Below, piece by piece: positions 28,197-36,123 of a stretch of 64,000 nt of DNA. How positions within the stretch are numbered: the stretch's first letter is position 1; every line of letters begins with the position of its first letter. The position numbers and the translations under genes are program-made. Origin of the DNA: CAWGMT01 sp963823675 (GTDB lineage: Bacteria; Planctomycetota; Planctomycetia; Isosphaerales; Isosphaeraceae); assembly GCA_963823675.1 (NCBI GenBank), contig CAWGMT010000011.1, positions 744,001 to 808,000 of the forward strand, written 5' to 3'. The notes beneath the pieces were generated by a model. The model made no database searches and was not told the origin of the DNA. It was given only the letters and a program-made list of their open reading frames with translations.

Positions 28197-29633
28197 TCAA
28201 TCCGATCCGGCCGCGGGCTTTCCCTTCAAAGAAGATGATCGGTCAACGCCATACTTGCGGAGTTTCTGGCGCAGCGTCGCGCGGTGGATGCCGAGCATCA
28301 GTGCGGCGGCGGCTCGGTTGCCGTCGCAGTGGTCGAGAACGGTCCGTAAGAGTGGCGGCTCGACGAGTTCCAGGAATTGCTCGTGAAGCGGTGATGAGCC
28401 ATCGCCGGTGCGGTTTTTCTGGGCGGCCCAGCGGGCAATCTGGTCCTGGACGGCGACTTCTGGAGTCTCCGCCGAAGTCGTGCTTTTCGCCCGCGGGGGA
28501 AGATGCTCCACATGGATCGGGCGGCCGCGCGCGACGATGGCTGCGTGCTCGACGGCGTTTCTGAGCTCGCGGACGTTGCCTGACCAGGGGCGCGCGCAAA
28601 GCTCGGCGAGCACGTCGGTGGAGAGAGGGGGCTCGGCAACGTTTGGCAAGCGGGATTGCCGCAGAAAGTGCTCGGTCAGAGCCGGGATGTCCTCGCGCCG
28701 CTCGCGCAAGGGCGGGAGATGAATCTGGAACACGCTGAGGCGGAAGAACAAATCTTCCCGAAATTGGCCGCTCGCCATCAGCTCGCCCAGGGGGCGGTTC
28801 GTCGCCGCGATGACCCGGATGTCGGTGAAACGCGGCCGGGCGTCGCCGACCGGCGTCACCTCGCGATGCTCGATCGCTCGCAGCAGCTTCACTTGAAGAT
28901 TTGTGGGAATATCACCCACCTCGTCGAGCAGCACCGTTCCACCGCTGGCCAGCTCAAGAAGGCCTTTGCGATCCTGGGTCGCGCCGGTGAATGAACCCTT
29001 GAGATGGCCGAAGATCTCTCCCTCGACCAAGCTGGGGCTCAGTGCGGCGACGCAGATCGGTAGGAATGGGCCATCACGCCGCCCGCTGTGGCGATGGATG
29101 GCCCGCGCCACAAGTTCCTTGCCCGTGCCGCTCTCTCCCGTGATGAGCACGGGGACGTCGGCCGGTGCGACCAGGGCGATTTTCTTGAACAGGGCTTGCA
29201 TCACGGGCGACGTGCCGATGAGCGTATCAGGGACGGTCGCCGCGCACGGATTGGCGGTGAGGGCGGGGACTTTCCGGGTCTCGAGAGCGCGCGTCACCAG
29301 GTTGGTGGCGTGGTCAAGGTCAAACGGTTTGACCAGATAATCGAAGGCGCCCCCCTCCATCGCGCGCACGGCGGTGTCCAGATCGCCGAACGCCGTGATG
29401 ATGATGACCGGCGCGGGCCCGATGCGTTCGTGGAATGCCTTCATTGCCGAGAGCCCGTCGGTGCCGGGCAACCGGACGTCCAGCACCACCGCGTCAGGCG
29501 GGGCCGCAAGGGCGAGCTGCAACCCTTGCTCGGCCGAGGACGCGACTTGCACGTCGTGTCCCAGGTCGCCGAGTGACTCGCGGAACGCCCAGCAGATGCT
29601 CGCCTCGTCGTCGACGACCAGAATCCGGCTCAT
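28197..29633 (-). CDS. NtrC-family sigma-54-dependent response regulator
   Basis: The ATG at 29633 overlaps the kinase stop (ATGA) and follows AGGGAG. Domain order: receiver (ILVVDDEASICWAFRES; phospho-Asp in VVLDVRLPG; Lys in YLVKPF), AAA+ sigma-54 activator domain (Walker A GESGTGKE, loop GSFTGA where GAFTGA is usual, Walker B GGTVLLDEVGDI, and the R-finger region), and a Fis-type helix-turn-helix (RAAAALMLGIHRATLRQKLRKYG). When phosphorylated it should remodel sigma-54 polymerase at its targets. It forms an operon with the histidine kinase upstream. The Ser in the GAFTGA loop is a tolerated but unusual change. Confidence 0.95.
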   Translation of the reverse strand: MSRILVVDDEASICWAFRESLGDLGHDVQVASSAEQGLQLALAAPPDAVVLDVRLPGTDGLSAMKAFHERIGPAPVIIITAFGDLDTAVRAMEGGAFDYLVKPFDLDHATNLVTRALETRKVPALTANPCAATVPDTLIGTSPVMQALFKKIALVAPADVPVLITGESGTGKELVARAIHRHSGRRDGPFLPICVAALSPSLVEGEIFGHLKGSFTGATQDRKGLLELASGGTVLLDEVGDIPTNLQVKLLRAIEHREVTPVGDARPRFTDIRVIAATNRPLGELMASGQFREDLFFRLSVFQIHLPPLRERREDIPALTEHFLRQSRLPNVAEPPLSTDVLAELCARPWSGNVRELRNAVEHAAIVARGRPIHVEHLPPRAKSTTSAETPEVAVQDQIARWAAQKNRTGDGSSPLHEQFLELVEPPLLRTVLDHCDGNRAAAALMLGIHRATLRQKLRKYGVDRSSSLKGKPAAGSD

Positions 29634-31012
29634 GCGGCTCCCTTCGGCGTGCCGCTCTGTTGGGGCAGGGCGAGACGAAACCACGTCTCCCGGCCGTTCC
29701 TGCGCCAGGAAAGCCGGCCGCCGTGTTCCAGCGCGACCTGGTGCGCGATCGCCAGACCGAGACCGACGCCTTCGGATTTGCTCGTGACGAACGGCTCCAG
29801 CAAGGTTTCGGCAACCGCTCTTGACGGTCCCGGCCCGTCGTCGCCGACCTCGATGGCCACTTCGCCGTGGTCGTTAGACGCCGCGAGGTCGACCTTTCCG
29901 CCAGGCCCCGCCGCCTCGATTGCGTTCATGGTCAGGTTGAGGATCGCCGCCCGCAGGCCCGCCTCGTCGGCATCGATCATGAACGGCTCATTATCTCGAC
30001 GCAACCGGAGATCGACCCCGGCATGCTGACACGACGGGTGGACCAAAAGCGCGATTTCTCCCAGCAGCCTCCCCAGCTCGCAAGGGGCGTGCGGTTGCCG
30101 CTCCATGCGGCCGAGAGAAAGAAGTCCTCTCACCTGCTCCTCGGTGATCGCCAGTTGCCGGAGAGCGACGTTGAGCGTCTCGTCGCCGCCCTGGGGCGGA
30201 AACCGTTTGGCGTGGAGCTGGATGCTCATCTTGGCCCCGGTGAGCGAGTTCCGGAGCTGGTGCGCCAGTCCCGCGGCGAGCTGGGCGAGCAGCCGGGTCC
30301 GCTCCGACTGCCGGATCGTCCGTTGCATCTCTTTCAACTGGGCGGACATGCCGTTGATCGCCCGCGCCAGATCCCGCACCTCGTCATTGGTAGGCCCGGG
30401 GTCGAACTCCTCGAAATTGCCGGCCGCGATCAGCGCCACTTGCTGGCGCACCCTGCGAATTCGCTCGCTGATGCGGTGGGCGATCCAACTGGTAAGGGCC
30501 GCCATCAGGAAGAGCGTGCCCAACCCCACGGCCAGGGGGGATGCCACGGCCTCCCAGCGCGCCTGCCGCCAGCTCGTCTCGGGATAGAGTACGAGGAGCG
30601 TTGAGCCGCGCAGACCGCTCGACGTCCGGAGCCGCACCGTGAAGTAGCGGGTTCCGTTCAGGAGGAGGGTCGGAGAACTGCCGAGCGAATCGAGGCGGGT
30701 CGTTGGTTGGACAGACGGTACCCCGGAAGAGATCGCATCGAGCGCCGGCAAGGTGGCGTCGGTCAGGCGGCCGTCCTCGTCGTAAACGGCGAAGTGCGCC
30801 CCGGAAAGGCCGCGCATCTTGGTCAGGACGCCCTGGGTGTACGGAAAGTTCGAGTGCCCGAGCGTGTCGATTACCGAGTTCAGCCGCCCGACGATCTGGT
30901 GCTCGCTACGTCGTGCGGCGAGCGTCGCGGCGGTCAAGGCGAGCGTCGCGACGGCCACACCCTGAACCGCCATGAGAGGAACCAGGATCTGATTGCGGAT
31001 GGAGCGTAACAT
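29630..31012 (-). CDS. Membrane sensor histidine kinase, partner of NtrC-type regulator
   Basis: 460 residues: an N-terminal membrane helix (LMAVQGVAVATLALTAATLA), an extracytoplasmic sensor domain of about 130 residues, a second helix (PLAVGLGTLFLMAALTSWI), HAMP, a HisKA-type H-box (GLAHQLRNSLTGAKMS, with phospho-His), and an HATPase_c domain (N box NLTMNAIEAA, G1 VGDDGPGP, G2 VGLGLAIAHQV). It is expected to phosphorylate the overlapping sigma-54 activator. No ligand-binding family is recognised in the sensor domain. Confidence 0.93.
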   Translation of the reverse strand: MLRSIRNQILVPLMAVQGVAVATLALTAATLAARRSEHQIVGRLNSVIDTLGHSNFPYTQGVLTKMRGLSGAHFAVYDEDGRLTDATLPALDAISSGVPSVQPTTRLDSLGSSPTLLLNGTRYFTVRLRTSSGLRGSTLLVLYPETSWRQARWEAVASPLAVGLGTLFLMAALTSWIAHRISERIRRVRQQVALIAAGNFEEFDPGPTNDEVRDLARAINGMSAQLKEMQRTIRQSERTRLLAQLAAGLAHQLRNSLTGAKMSIQLHAKRFPPQGGDETLNVALRQLAITEEQVRGLLSLGRMERQPHAPCELGRLLGEIALLVHPSCQHAGVDLRLRRDNEPFMIDADEAGLRAAILNLTMNAIEAAGPGGKVDLAASNDHGEVAIEVGDDGPGPSRAVAETLLEPFVTSKSEGVGLGLAIAHQVALEHGGRLSWRRNGRETWFRLALPQQSGTPKGAA

Positions 31013-31570
31013 CGCTGGAGTTCGTGGAGATTCTCCCCGAGGGCGGGTGCGCCGGTTGCTCCGAATTCATCCATCAGAGTCGGCCAGGCCGGTGGAACGC
31101 AAGGGCAACCTACCGCGATGTGGTCCCTTCGTCACGCTTGGCTCAACCGGTGACGACGCGGAGTGTCAAAGCCGAGGTTGCCTGCAGCTCCCGCATCACG
31201 TCGGCGATCGGGTTGGCCAGGGTTTTGCCGTTCGCTGCCCGCAAACAACAACCTGGACGGATTGGCGAAACGCTGCCACATCTTGGGCACGAGGCAACGA
31301 CCGGGGCGACCAACCGGTGTGAGTATGCGGGCTTATCGGGCGGGAATACTCCCTCGTCGATCAGCTCCTGGCGGTAGGATCCCGCACCGGACACACATCG
31401 CTGCGCTCCGGCATCGCGCCGCTGTTCCGGCCCTCGACAGAATCTGTCCGGAGCCTGTCTGCATAATCGCACAGGCCTCGCGGGGCGCATTTGGCGCCCA
31501 ACTTCCGATCCGATAGATTGTGTGGATCACTCCAGGAGATCCGACAATCACAATCGGGAGGCGACACTGG
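31013..31570. other. Intergenic region, no supported gene
   Basis: This 558-base gap between divergent genes should hold both promoters, but no confident -35/-10 pair or Shine-Dalgarno could be assigned. A minus-strand open stretch ending at 31143 includes ELIDEGVFPPDKPAYSHRL and NPIADVMRELQATSALTLRV, which look protein-like and may be the remnant of a lost gene; nothing recognisable precedes them. Confidence 0.4.
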
Positions 31571-32566
31571 ATGGCCAACTCGCACGTCGTACGGCGCTCG
31601 ATTGGGTACGCCGTGGTCCTCATGATGATCGTGTTCGGCCTGCTCACGGCGGTGCGGGCGCAGCAGGTCCCGCCCCCGAATCCGCCCGTTTCGACCGGGC
31701 AGTTCGTTGACCTCGGCGGCCGGCGGCTGCATTTCAGCCGCTCGGGCGCCGGCTCACCGGCCGTGGTGGTTGAGAACGGCACCGGGGGCTTCTCCGTCGA
31801 GTGGGCGCTCGTGCAGCCGGAGGTGGCGAAGTTTACCGAGATCTGCACATACGACCGCGCCGGGTACGCCTGGAGCGACCGCGGGCCGACGCAAGACACC
31901 ATCGAAGAGACGATTGACGACCTGCATCTGCTTCTCTTGAAAACGGGCATCCGCCCCCCTTATGTCATGGTCGGCGCGTCCCTGGGCGCCATCTACGTCC
32001 GCGCCTACCAGCGGCGGTTCCCGGAACAAGTCGTCGGTATGGTGTTTGTGGATGGGTCACACGACGAGGCCATCACCTTCATGGCCGGCGGCAGGCGCAG
32101 GCCCATCAGCGAGCTGTCTGCCGAGGAACTGCTGGACGCCTACAGGACCTACGAGCACGAGGCGCCGCGGCCGAAAATCGGCCCCGCGGACCAGGAGCCG
32201 CTCGACCGACTCCCGCCCGACTTGCAGAAAGCAAGGCATTGGGCCTTCAGTAAGCTCGTTGCGGAAGTCGGCCTGTTGCCCAAGGGAGCGGCCGCGGCTG
32301 AATCGTGGCGGCAGGAATTCACCGCCCTGCGGCGGCAACGCACGGGCACCACCCACCCACTCGGCAATCTTCCGCTGGTCGTCCTGGAGCGCACCAAAGA
32401 TCGCAGTGACACATGGCACGCCCAGCAAGCATCGCTGGCGGCGCTCTCAGGCGCCGGCAAATTGGTCGAGGCTGAAGCCAGCGGCCACGTGATCCACCTG
32501 TATCGGCCCGACGTCGTAGTCAAGGCGATCCGCGACGTCGTGACCGCCGCCAGGAACAACAAATGA
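31571..32566 (+). CDS. Secreted alpha/beta hydrolase
   Basis: The ATG at 31571 lies eight bases after GGGAGG. Signal peptide: RRSIGYAVVLMMIVFGLLTAVRAQ. The alpha/beta hydrolase core has VVVENGTGGFS (oxyanion strand), ICTYDRAGYAWSD, the nucleophile elbow MVGASLGAIYVRAY (G-A-S-L-G) and the final His in ASGHVIHLYRPDVV. A helical cap lies at about residues 180-260. Substrate unknown; such proteins act on small esters or amides in the periplasm. It stands alone, with the kinase gene starting 97 bases later. Confidence 0.88.
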   Translation: MANSHVVRRSIGYAVVLMMIVFGLLTAVRAQQVPPPNPPVSTGQFVDLGGRRLHFSRSGAGSPAVVVENGTGGFSVEWALVQPEVAKFTEICTYDRAGYAWSDRGPTQDTIEETIDDLHLLLLKTGIRPPYVMVGASLGAIYVRAYQRRFPEQVVGMVFVDGSHDEAITFMAGGRRRPISELSAEELLDAYRTYEHEAPRPKIGPADQEPLDRLPPDLQKARHWAFSKLVAEVGLLPKGAAAAESWRQEFTALRRQRTGTTHPLGNLPLVVLERTKDRSDTWHAQQASLAALSGAGKLVEAEASGHVIHLYRPDVVVKAIRDVVTAARNNK

Positions 32567-32662
32567 CGTCCCCAAACCGGCGGCTCACTCAAGCTCGAGC
32601 TCCACGTCACGTACCTTCGGCGACCACTCGCCATCACAGATTGAAAACGTCGAGGTGTTAGA

Positions 32663-35374
32663 ATGTCGGGCGCCGGCGCCGACCGCAACCTTCTGCTCGG
32701 GCTCATCGCTTTACAGATGGACTTCATCTCGCGCGATGCCCTGATCGCCGCCATGCAAGCCTGGGGATTGAACAAGGCGGCTCCCTTGAGCCAGATCCTC
32801 CATGACCAGGGGGCATTGACCGCTGCCCGACGGTCGCTCCTGGAGGCCCTCTGCGACGAACACCTGAAACTCCATGAGCAAGACGCCACCAAGAGCCTGG
32901 CTGCGCTGAGCTCGATCGACTCGGTGCGCGAGGAGCTTTCCCGGATCGCCGGGCCCGATTTGCAGAGCAGCTTAAGTCATGTCGGATCCGCGCGGCAAAC
33001 TCTCGAGGACGATCCGCTCCGGACCGTAACCCGGCTCTTCGTGGGCGACTCGACCTCGGGCGGCGCGCGCTTCCGGATCCTGCGGCCCCATGCGAAGGGA
33101 GGGCTCGGCGAGGTCTTCGTCGCCCGCGATACCGAGCTCAACCGCGATGTGGCGCTCAAGGAGATCCAGGAGCAGTTTGCCGACGACGCGCGCTACCGCG
33201 CTCGGTTCGAGTTTGAGGCCGAGATTACCGGCGGCCTGGAGCACCCCAGCATCGTTCCGGTGTATGGGCTGGGACACACTTCGGACGGCCGTCCGTTCTA
33301 CGCGATGCGGTTCATCCGGGGCGATAGCCTCAAGGAGGCGATCCGCCGGTTCCACGACGCCGAGAAAGATCGCCGCCGCGACCCGAGCCAAAGCGCGCTC
33401 GAGCTGCGGAAATTGCTGGGCCGGTTTATCGACGTCTGCGAGGCAGTGGCGTATGCGCACAGCCGGGGCGTGCTGCATCGCGACCTCAAGCCGGGAAACA
33501 TCATGCTAGGCCGTTACGGCGAGACCCTGGTTGTTGATTGGGGCCTTGCCAAGGCGCTCGACAAGCCCGAGAAGCCGGCGAGCGAGCCGATCTTGGAGCC
33601 GCCGCTCAGGCCGGTTTCGGGCAGCGCGGTCGAGCCAAGCCTGGCGGGCGCGGCAATCGGCACGCCGGCCTACATGAGCCCGGAGCAGGCGGCAGGGCGG
33701 CTCGATCAGCTCGGCCCGCGAAGCGACGTCTACTGCCTGGGCGCGACCTTGTATCACCTGCTGACCGGCCGTGCGCCCTGCGAGGGAGAGGAGGTCGGAG
33801 TGCTCTTGCAGAAGGTGCTGGCCGGCGAGATCCCCCGGCCGCGGACGCTCAACCCGAGGATCGCGCCCGCGCTCGAGGCGATCTGTCTCGAGGCGATGGC
33901 GCTCTTACCCGAGAACCGGTATCCGTCGGTCGAGGCGCTGCAAGCTGATCTGGACCGCTGGCTGGCCGACGAGCCCGTGGAGGCTTGGCGCGAGCCCCTC
34001 TGGTTTCGGACGCGGCGGTGGATGCGGCGGCATCGCACGCTGGTCACGAGCACCGCCGCCGTCCTGATCTTCGGCGTGGTGGGCCTGGCGGGCTTTGCCA
34101 CGATTCTCGCGGAAAAGAACCGCGACCTGGACGGCCGGAACAAAGACCTCGATATCCAGCGGCAGGCGGCGGTCAAGGCCGAACGCTCTGCGCGGGAGGA
34201 GGAGGCGAAGACCAGGGCGGTGCTCGGGTTCTTCCAGGAGAAGGTGCTGGCGGCGTCCCGGCCGCTTGGCCAGGAAGGCGGCCTGGGAAAAGGCGTGACG
34301 CTCCGCGCGGCGATCGACGCAGCGGAACGAGAGATCGGCAAACAGTTTGCCGGCCAGCCCTCCGTGGAGGCGTCGATCCGGGATACCCTGGGGCAAAGTT
34401 ACTACTACGAGGGCGCAACGGACCAGGCGATCCGGGAGTACGAGCGAGCGCTGGCGCTTTTTCGCCTGGTTCATGGCCCTGACGACCCCAACACGCTCGG
34501 AACCATGAACAACCTCGGCATGGCGTACCTTGACGCGGGGCGGCTCGCCGATGCGATCGTTCTGTTAGAGGAGGCGCTCAAGTCGATTCAAGCCAAGGCC
34601 GGCGCCGATCCAACGCTCACGCTCGTCACGATGGGAAACCTCGCCCATGCGTATACCGAAGCCGGCCGGCTTGCAGACGCCTTGCCGCTGCACGAGGAAA
34701 CACATAAGCGGCTTGAGGCCCAGTTCGGGCCCGACCACATTCACACGCTGACCGCGCTCAACAACCTGGCGAATGCCTATCGGAGCTCACACCGGCTCGC
34801 CGAAGCAACGCCGCTCCTCGAGCAGGTATTGAATCGACTGCGGAAGACGATCGGGGCCAACCACCCGTCAACGCAGCTCGCAATGAGCAACCTCGCCCTG
34901 GCGTACAAAGAATCCGGCCGGGTCGCCGATGCCATCCCCTTGCACGAGGAAGCTCTGAAGCTGAGCAAGGCTCAGCTTGAAGCCGACCACCCCAACACGC
35001 TCTTCGCGATGCGCTGCCTGGCCGATGACTACCTCGAAGTCAAACCCGAAGCGGCCGAGCCGCTCTTGCGCCAGTCCCTGGCGATCCACCAGAAGAAATC
35101 TCCCGACGACTGGTCCACTTTCGATACCCGAAGCGCGCTTGGCGCCAGCCTGCTTGGCCAGCAGAAATACGCCGAGGCCGAGCCGTTCTTGATCGAAGGT
35201 TACGAGGCGATGAAGGCGCGCGAAACCAGGATCCCGCCCGGTTCCAAGGCGCGCCTCGACGTTGCCGGCGCGCGGATCGTTCAACTCTACGAGGCCTGGG
35301 GCAAGAAGGAGAAAGCTGAGGAGTGGCGGAAGCGGCTGGCGCAAGCCGCCGACACAATCAGGCCGAAACCGTGA
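32663..35374 (+). CDS. Ser/Thr protein kinase with membrane helix and tetratricopeptide repeats (intact)
   Basis: 903 residues with no interruption; ATG 32663 preceded by GAGGTG. A helical N-terminal region (about 130 residues) leads into a kinase: GGLGEVFVARD, Lys in VALKEI, HRDLKPGNIMLGRYG, DWGLAK in place of DFG, AAIGTPAYMSPEQAAG. A membrane helix (TLVTSTAAVLIFGVVGLAGFA) follows, then a coiled segment (EEEAKTRAVLGFFQEKVL) and about seven kinesin-light-chain-like TPRs with P-N-T-L-x-x-x-N-N-L-G-x-A-Y cores. A cytoplasmic kinase with its TPR domain on the outer face is the common planctomycete arrangement. Useful as the uninterrupted comparison for the kinase at 10.4 kb. Confidence 0.95.
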   Translation: MSGAGADRNLLLGLIALQMDFISRDALIAAMQAWGLNKAAPLSQILHDQGALTAARRSLLEALCDEHLKLHEQDATKSLAALSSIDSVREELSRIAGPDLQSSLSHVGSARQTLEDDPLRTVTRLFVGDSTSGGARFRILRPHAKGGLGEVFVARDTELNRDVALKEIQEQFADDARYRARFEFEAEITGGLEHPSIVPVYGLGHTSDGRPFYAMRFIRGDSLKEAIRRFHDAEKDRRRDPSQSALELRKLLGRFIDVCEAVAYAHSRGVLHRDLKPGNIMLGRYGETLVVDWGLAKALDKPEKPASEPILEPPLRPVSGSAVEPSLAGAAIGTPAYMSPEQAAGRLDQLGPRSDVYCLGATLYHLLTGRAPCEGEEVGVLLQKVLAGEIPRPRTLNPRIAPALEAICLEAMALLPENRYPSVEALQADLDRWLADEPVEAWREPLWFRTRRWMRRHRTLVTSTAAVLIFGVVGLAGFATILAEKNRDLDGRNKDLDIQRQAAVKAERSAREEEAKTRAVLGFFQEKVLAASRPLGQEGGLGKGVTLRAAIDAAEREIGKQFAGQPSVEASIRDTLGQSYYYEGATDQAIREYERALALFRLVHGPDDPNTLGTMNNLGMAYLDAGRLADAIVLLEEALKSIQAKAGADPTLTLVTMGNLAHAYTEAGRLADALPLHEETHKRLEAQFGPDHIHTLTALNNLANAYRSSHRLAEATPLLEQVLNRLRKTIGANHPSTQLAMSNLALAYKESGRVADAIPLHEEALKLSKAQLEADHPNTLFAMRCLADDYLEVKPEAAEPLLRQSLAIHQKKSPDDWSTFDTRSALGASLLGQQKYAEAEPFLIEGYEAMKARETRIPPGSKARLDVAGARIVQLYEAWGKKEKAEEWRKRLAQAADTIRPKP

Positions 35375-35449
35375 GCGGTGTACTGCGTGGTCAATTCTCC
35401 TCGGGTCAACGGACTCGTCCGTTCGCGAACGCCTTCATCGACACGCTCA

Positions 35450-35950
35450 TTACCGCCCGTGCTCTCTGGCAGTCTGTTCTTCCATCGCCTTCTTCTTGGC
35501 CGGATACTCGATGACGACGAGTTCTTTCTTGTCGGGGTCGTAGCCGTATTCCTGATAGTAGGGCAGCATCGGGAGCTGGATGCCGTCGGGCTTGCCCTTC
35601 TTGATGATCACGTCCATGAACTCTTCGTAGGTCTTGGGCTTTTCGCCATGCTCGGCCTCGTAGAGATCGATGGCATGCTTCACGTTCAGCTTGCCGATGT
35701 TGGCCACTGTGGTGCGATAGACATCCGCCTGGAGGGTGATGTAGTCGGTGGCGTGGACCTTGCCGTCGGTAGTCTGGCCGCCGGCGGCGAGCTCGGGTTT
35801 GAGGTTGCGCACGTCTTGAGTGTACTTGCCGAGCGTATCACGAGCTTGGATCTTGGGCTTTTTCGGCGCGTCGTCCTCGCAGCCGGCGACCACGGTGAGT
35901 AGGGCCAGGCCGAAGGCCCGGACGACGGGGTGGCTTGATCGTCGCGTCAT
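35450..35950 (-). CDS. Planctomycete lipoprotein of unknown function
   Basis: The ATG at 35950 has AAGGAG eight bases upstream. The 166-residue product has a lipoprotein signal ending LTVVAGC, then a charged domain (ARDTLGKYTQDVRNLKPEL, NVKHAIDLYEAEHGEKPKTY, YYQEYGYDPDKKELVVIEYP). The 'YEAEHGEKPKTYEEFM' pattern resembles the periplasmic part of pseudopilin-like proteins, where a short helix is followed by 'N-G-x-x-P-x-t-l-x-e'. That suggests a surface or secretion-related role, but it is inference only. It lies convergent with the kinase gene, 75 bases away. Confidence 0.75.
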   Translation of the reverse strand: MTRRSSHPVVRAFGLALLTVVAGCEDDAPKKPKIQARDTLGKYTQDVRNLKPELAAGGQTTDGKVHATDYITLQADVYRTTVANIGKLNVKHAIDLYEAEHGEKPKTYEEFMDVIIKKGKPDGIQLPMLPYYQEYGYDPDKKELVVIEYPAKKKAMEEQTAREHGR

Positions 35951-36123
35951 GGAGGGACTCCTTTTTGGGCGCGGGCGGGAGAATGATATACTCTGGTCTC
36001 GTCAGGTCCAATTTGAGTATCGCGTCGCTTGGTATTCATGACAAGGGCAGCGTGGTCACTTCCGACGCCTGCGTGTGAGAGCGACGACCAATGAAAGGCA
36101 ACATGTATGAGCGAACGCCATGT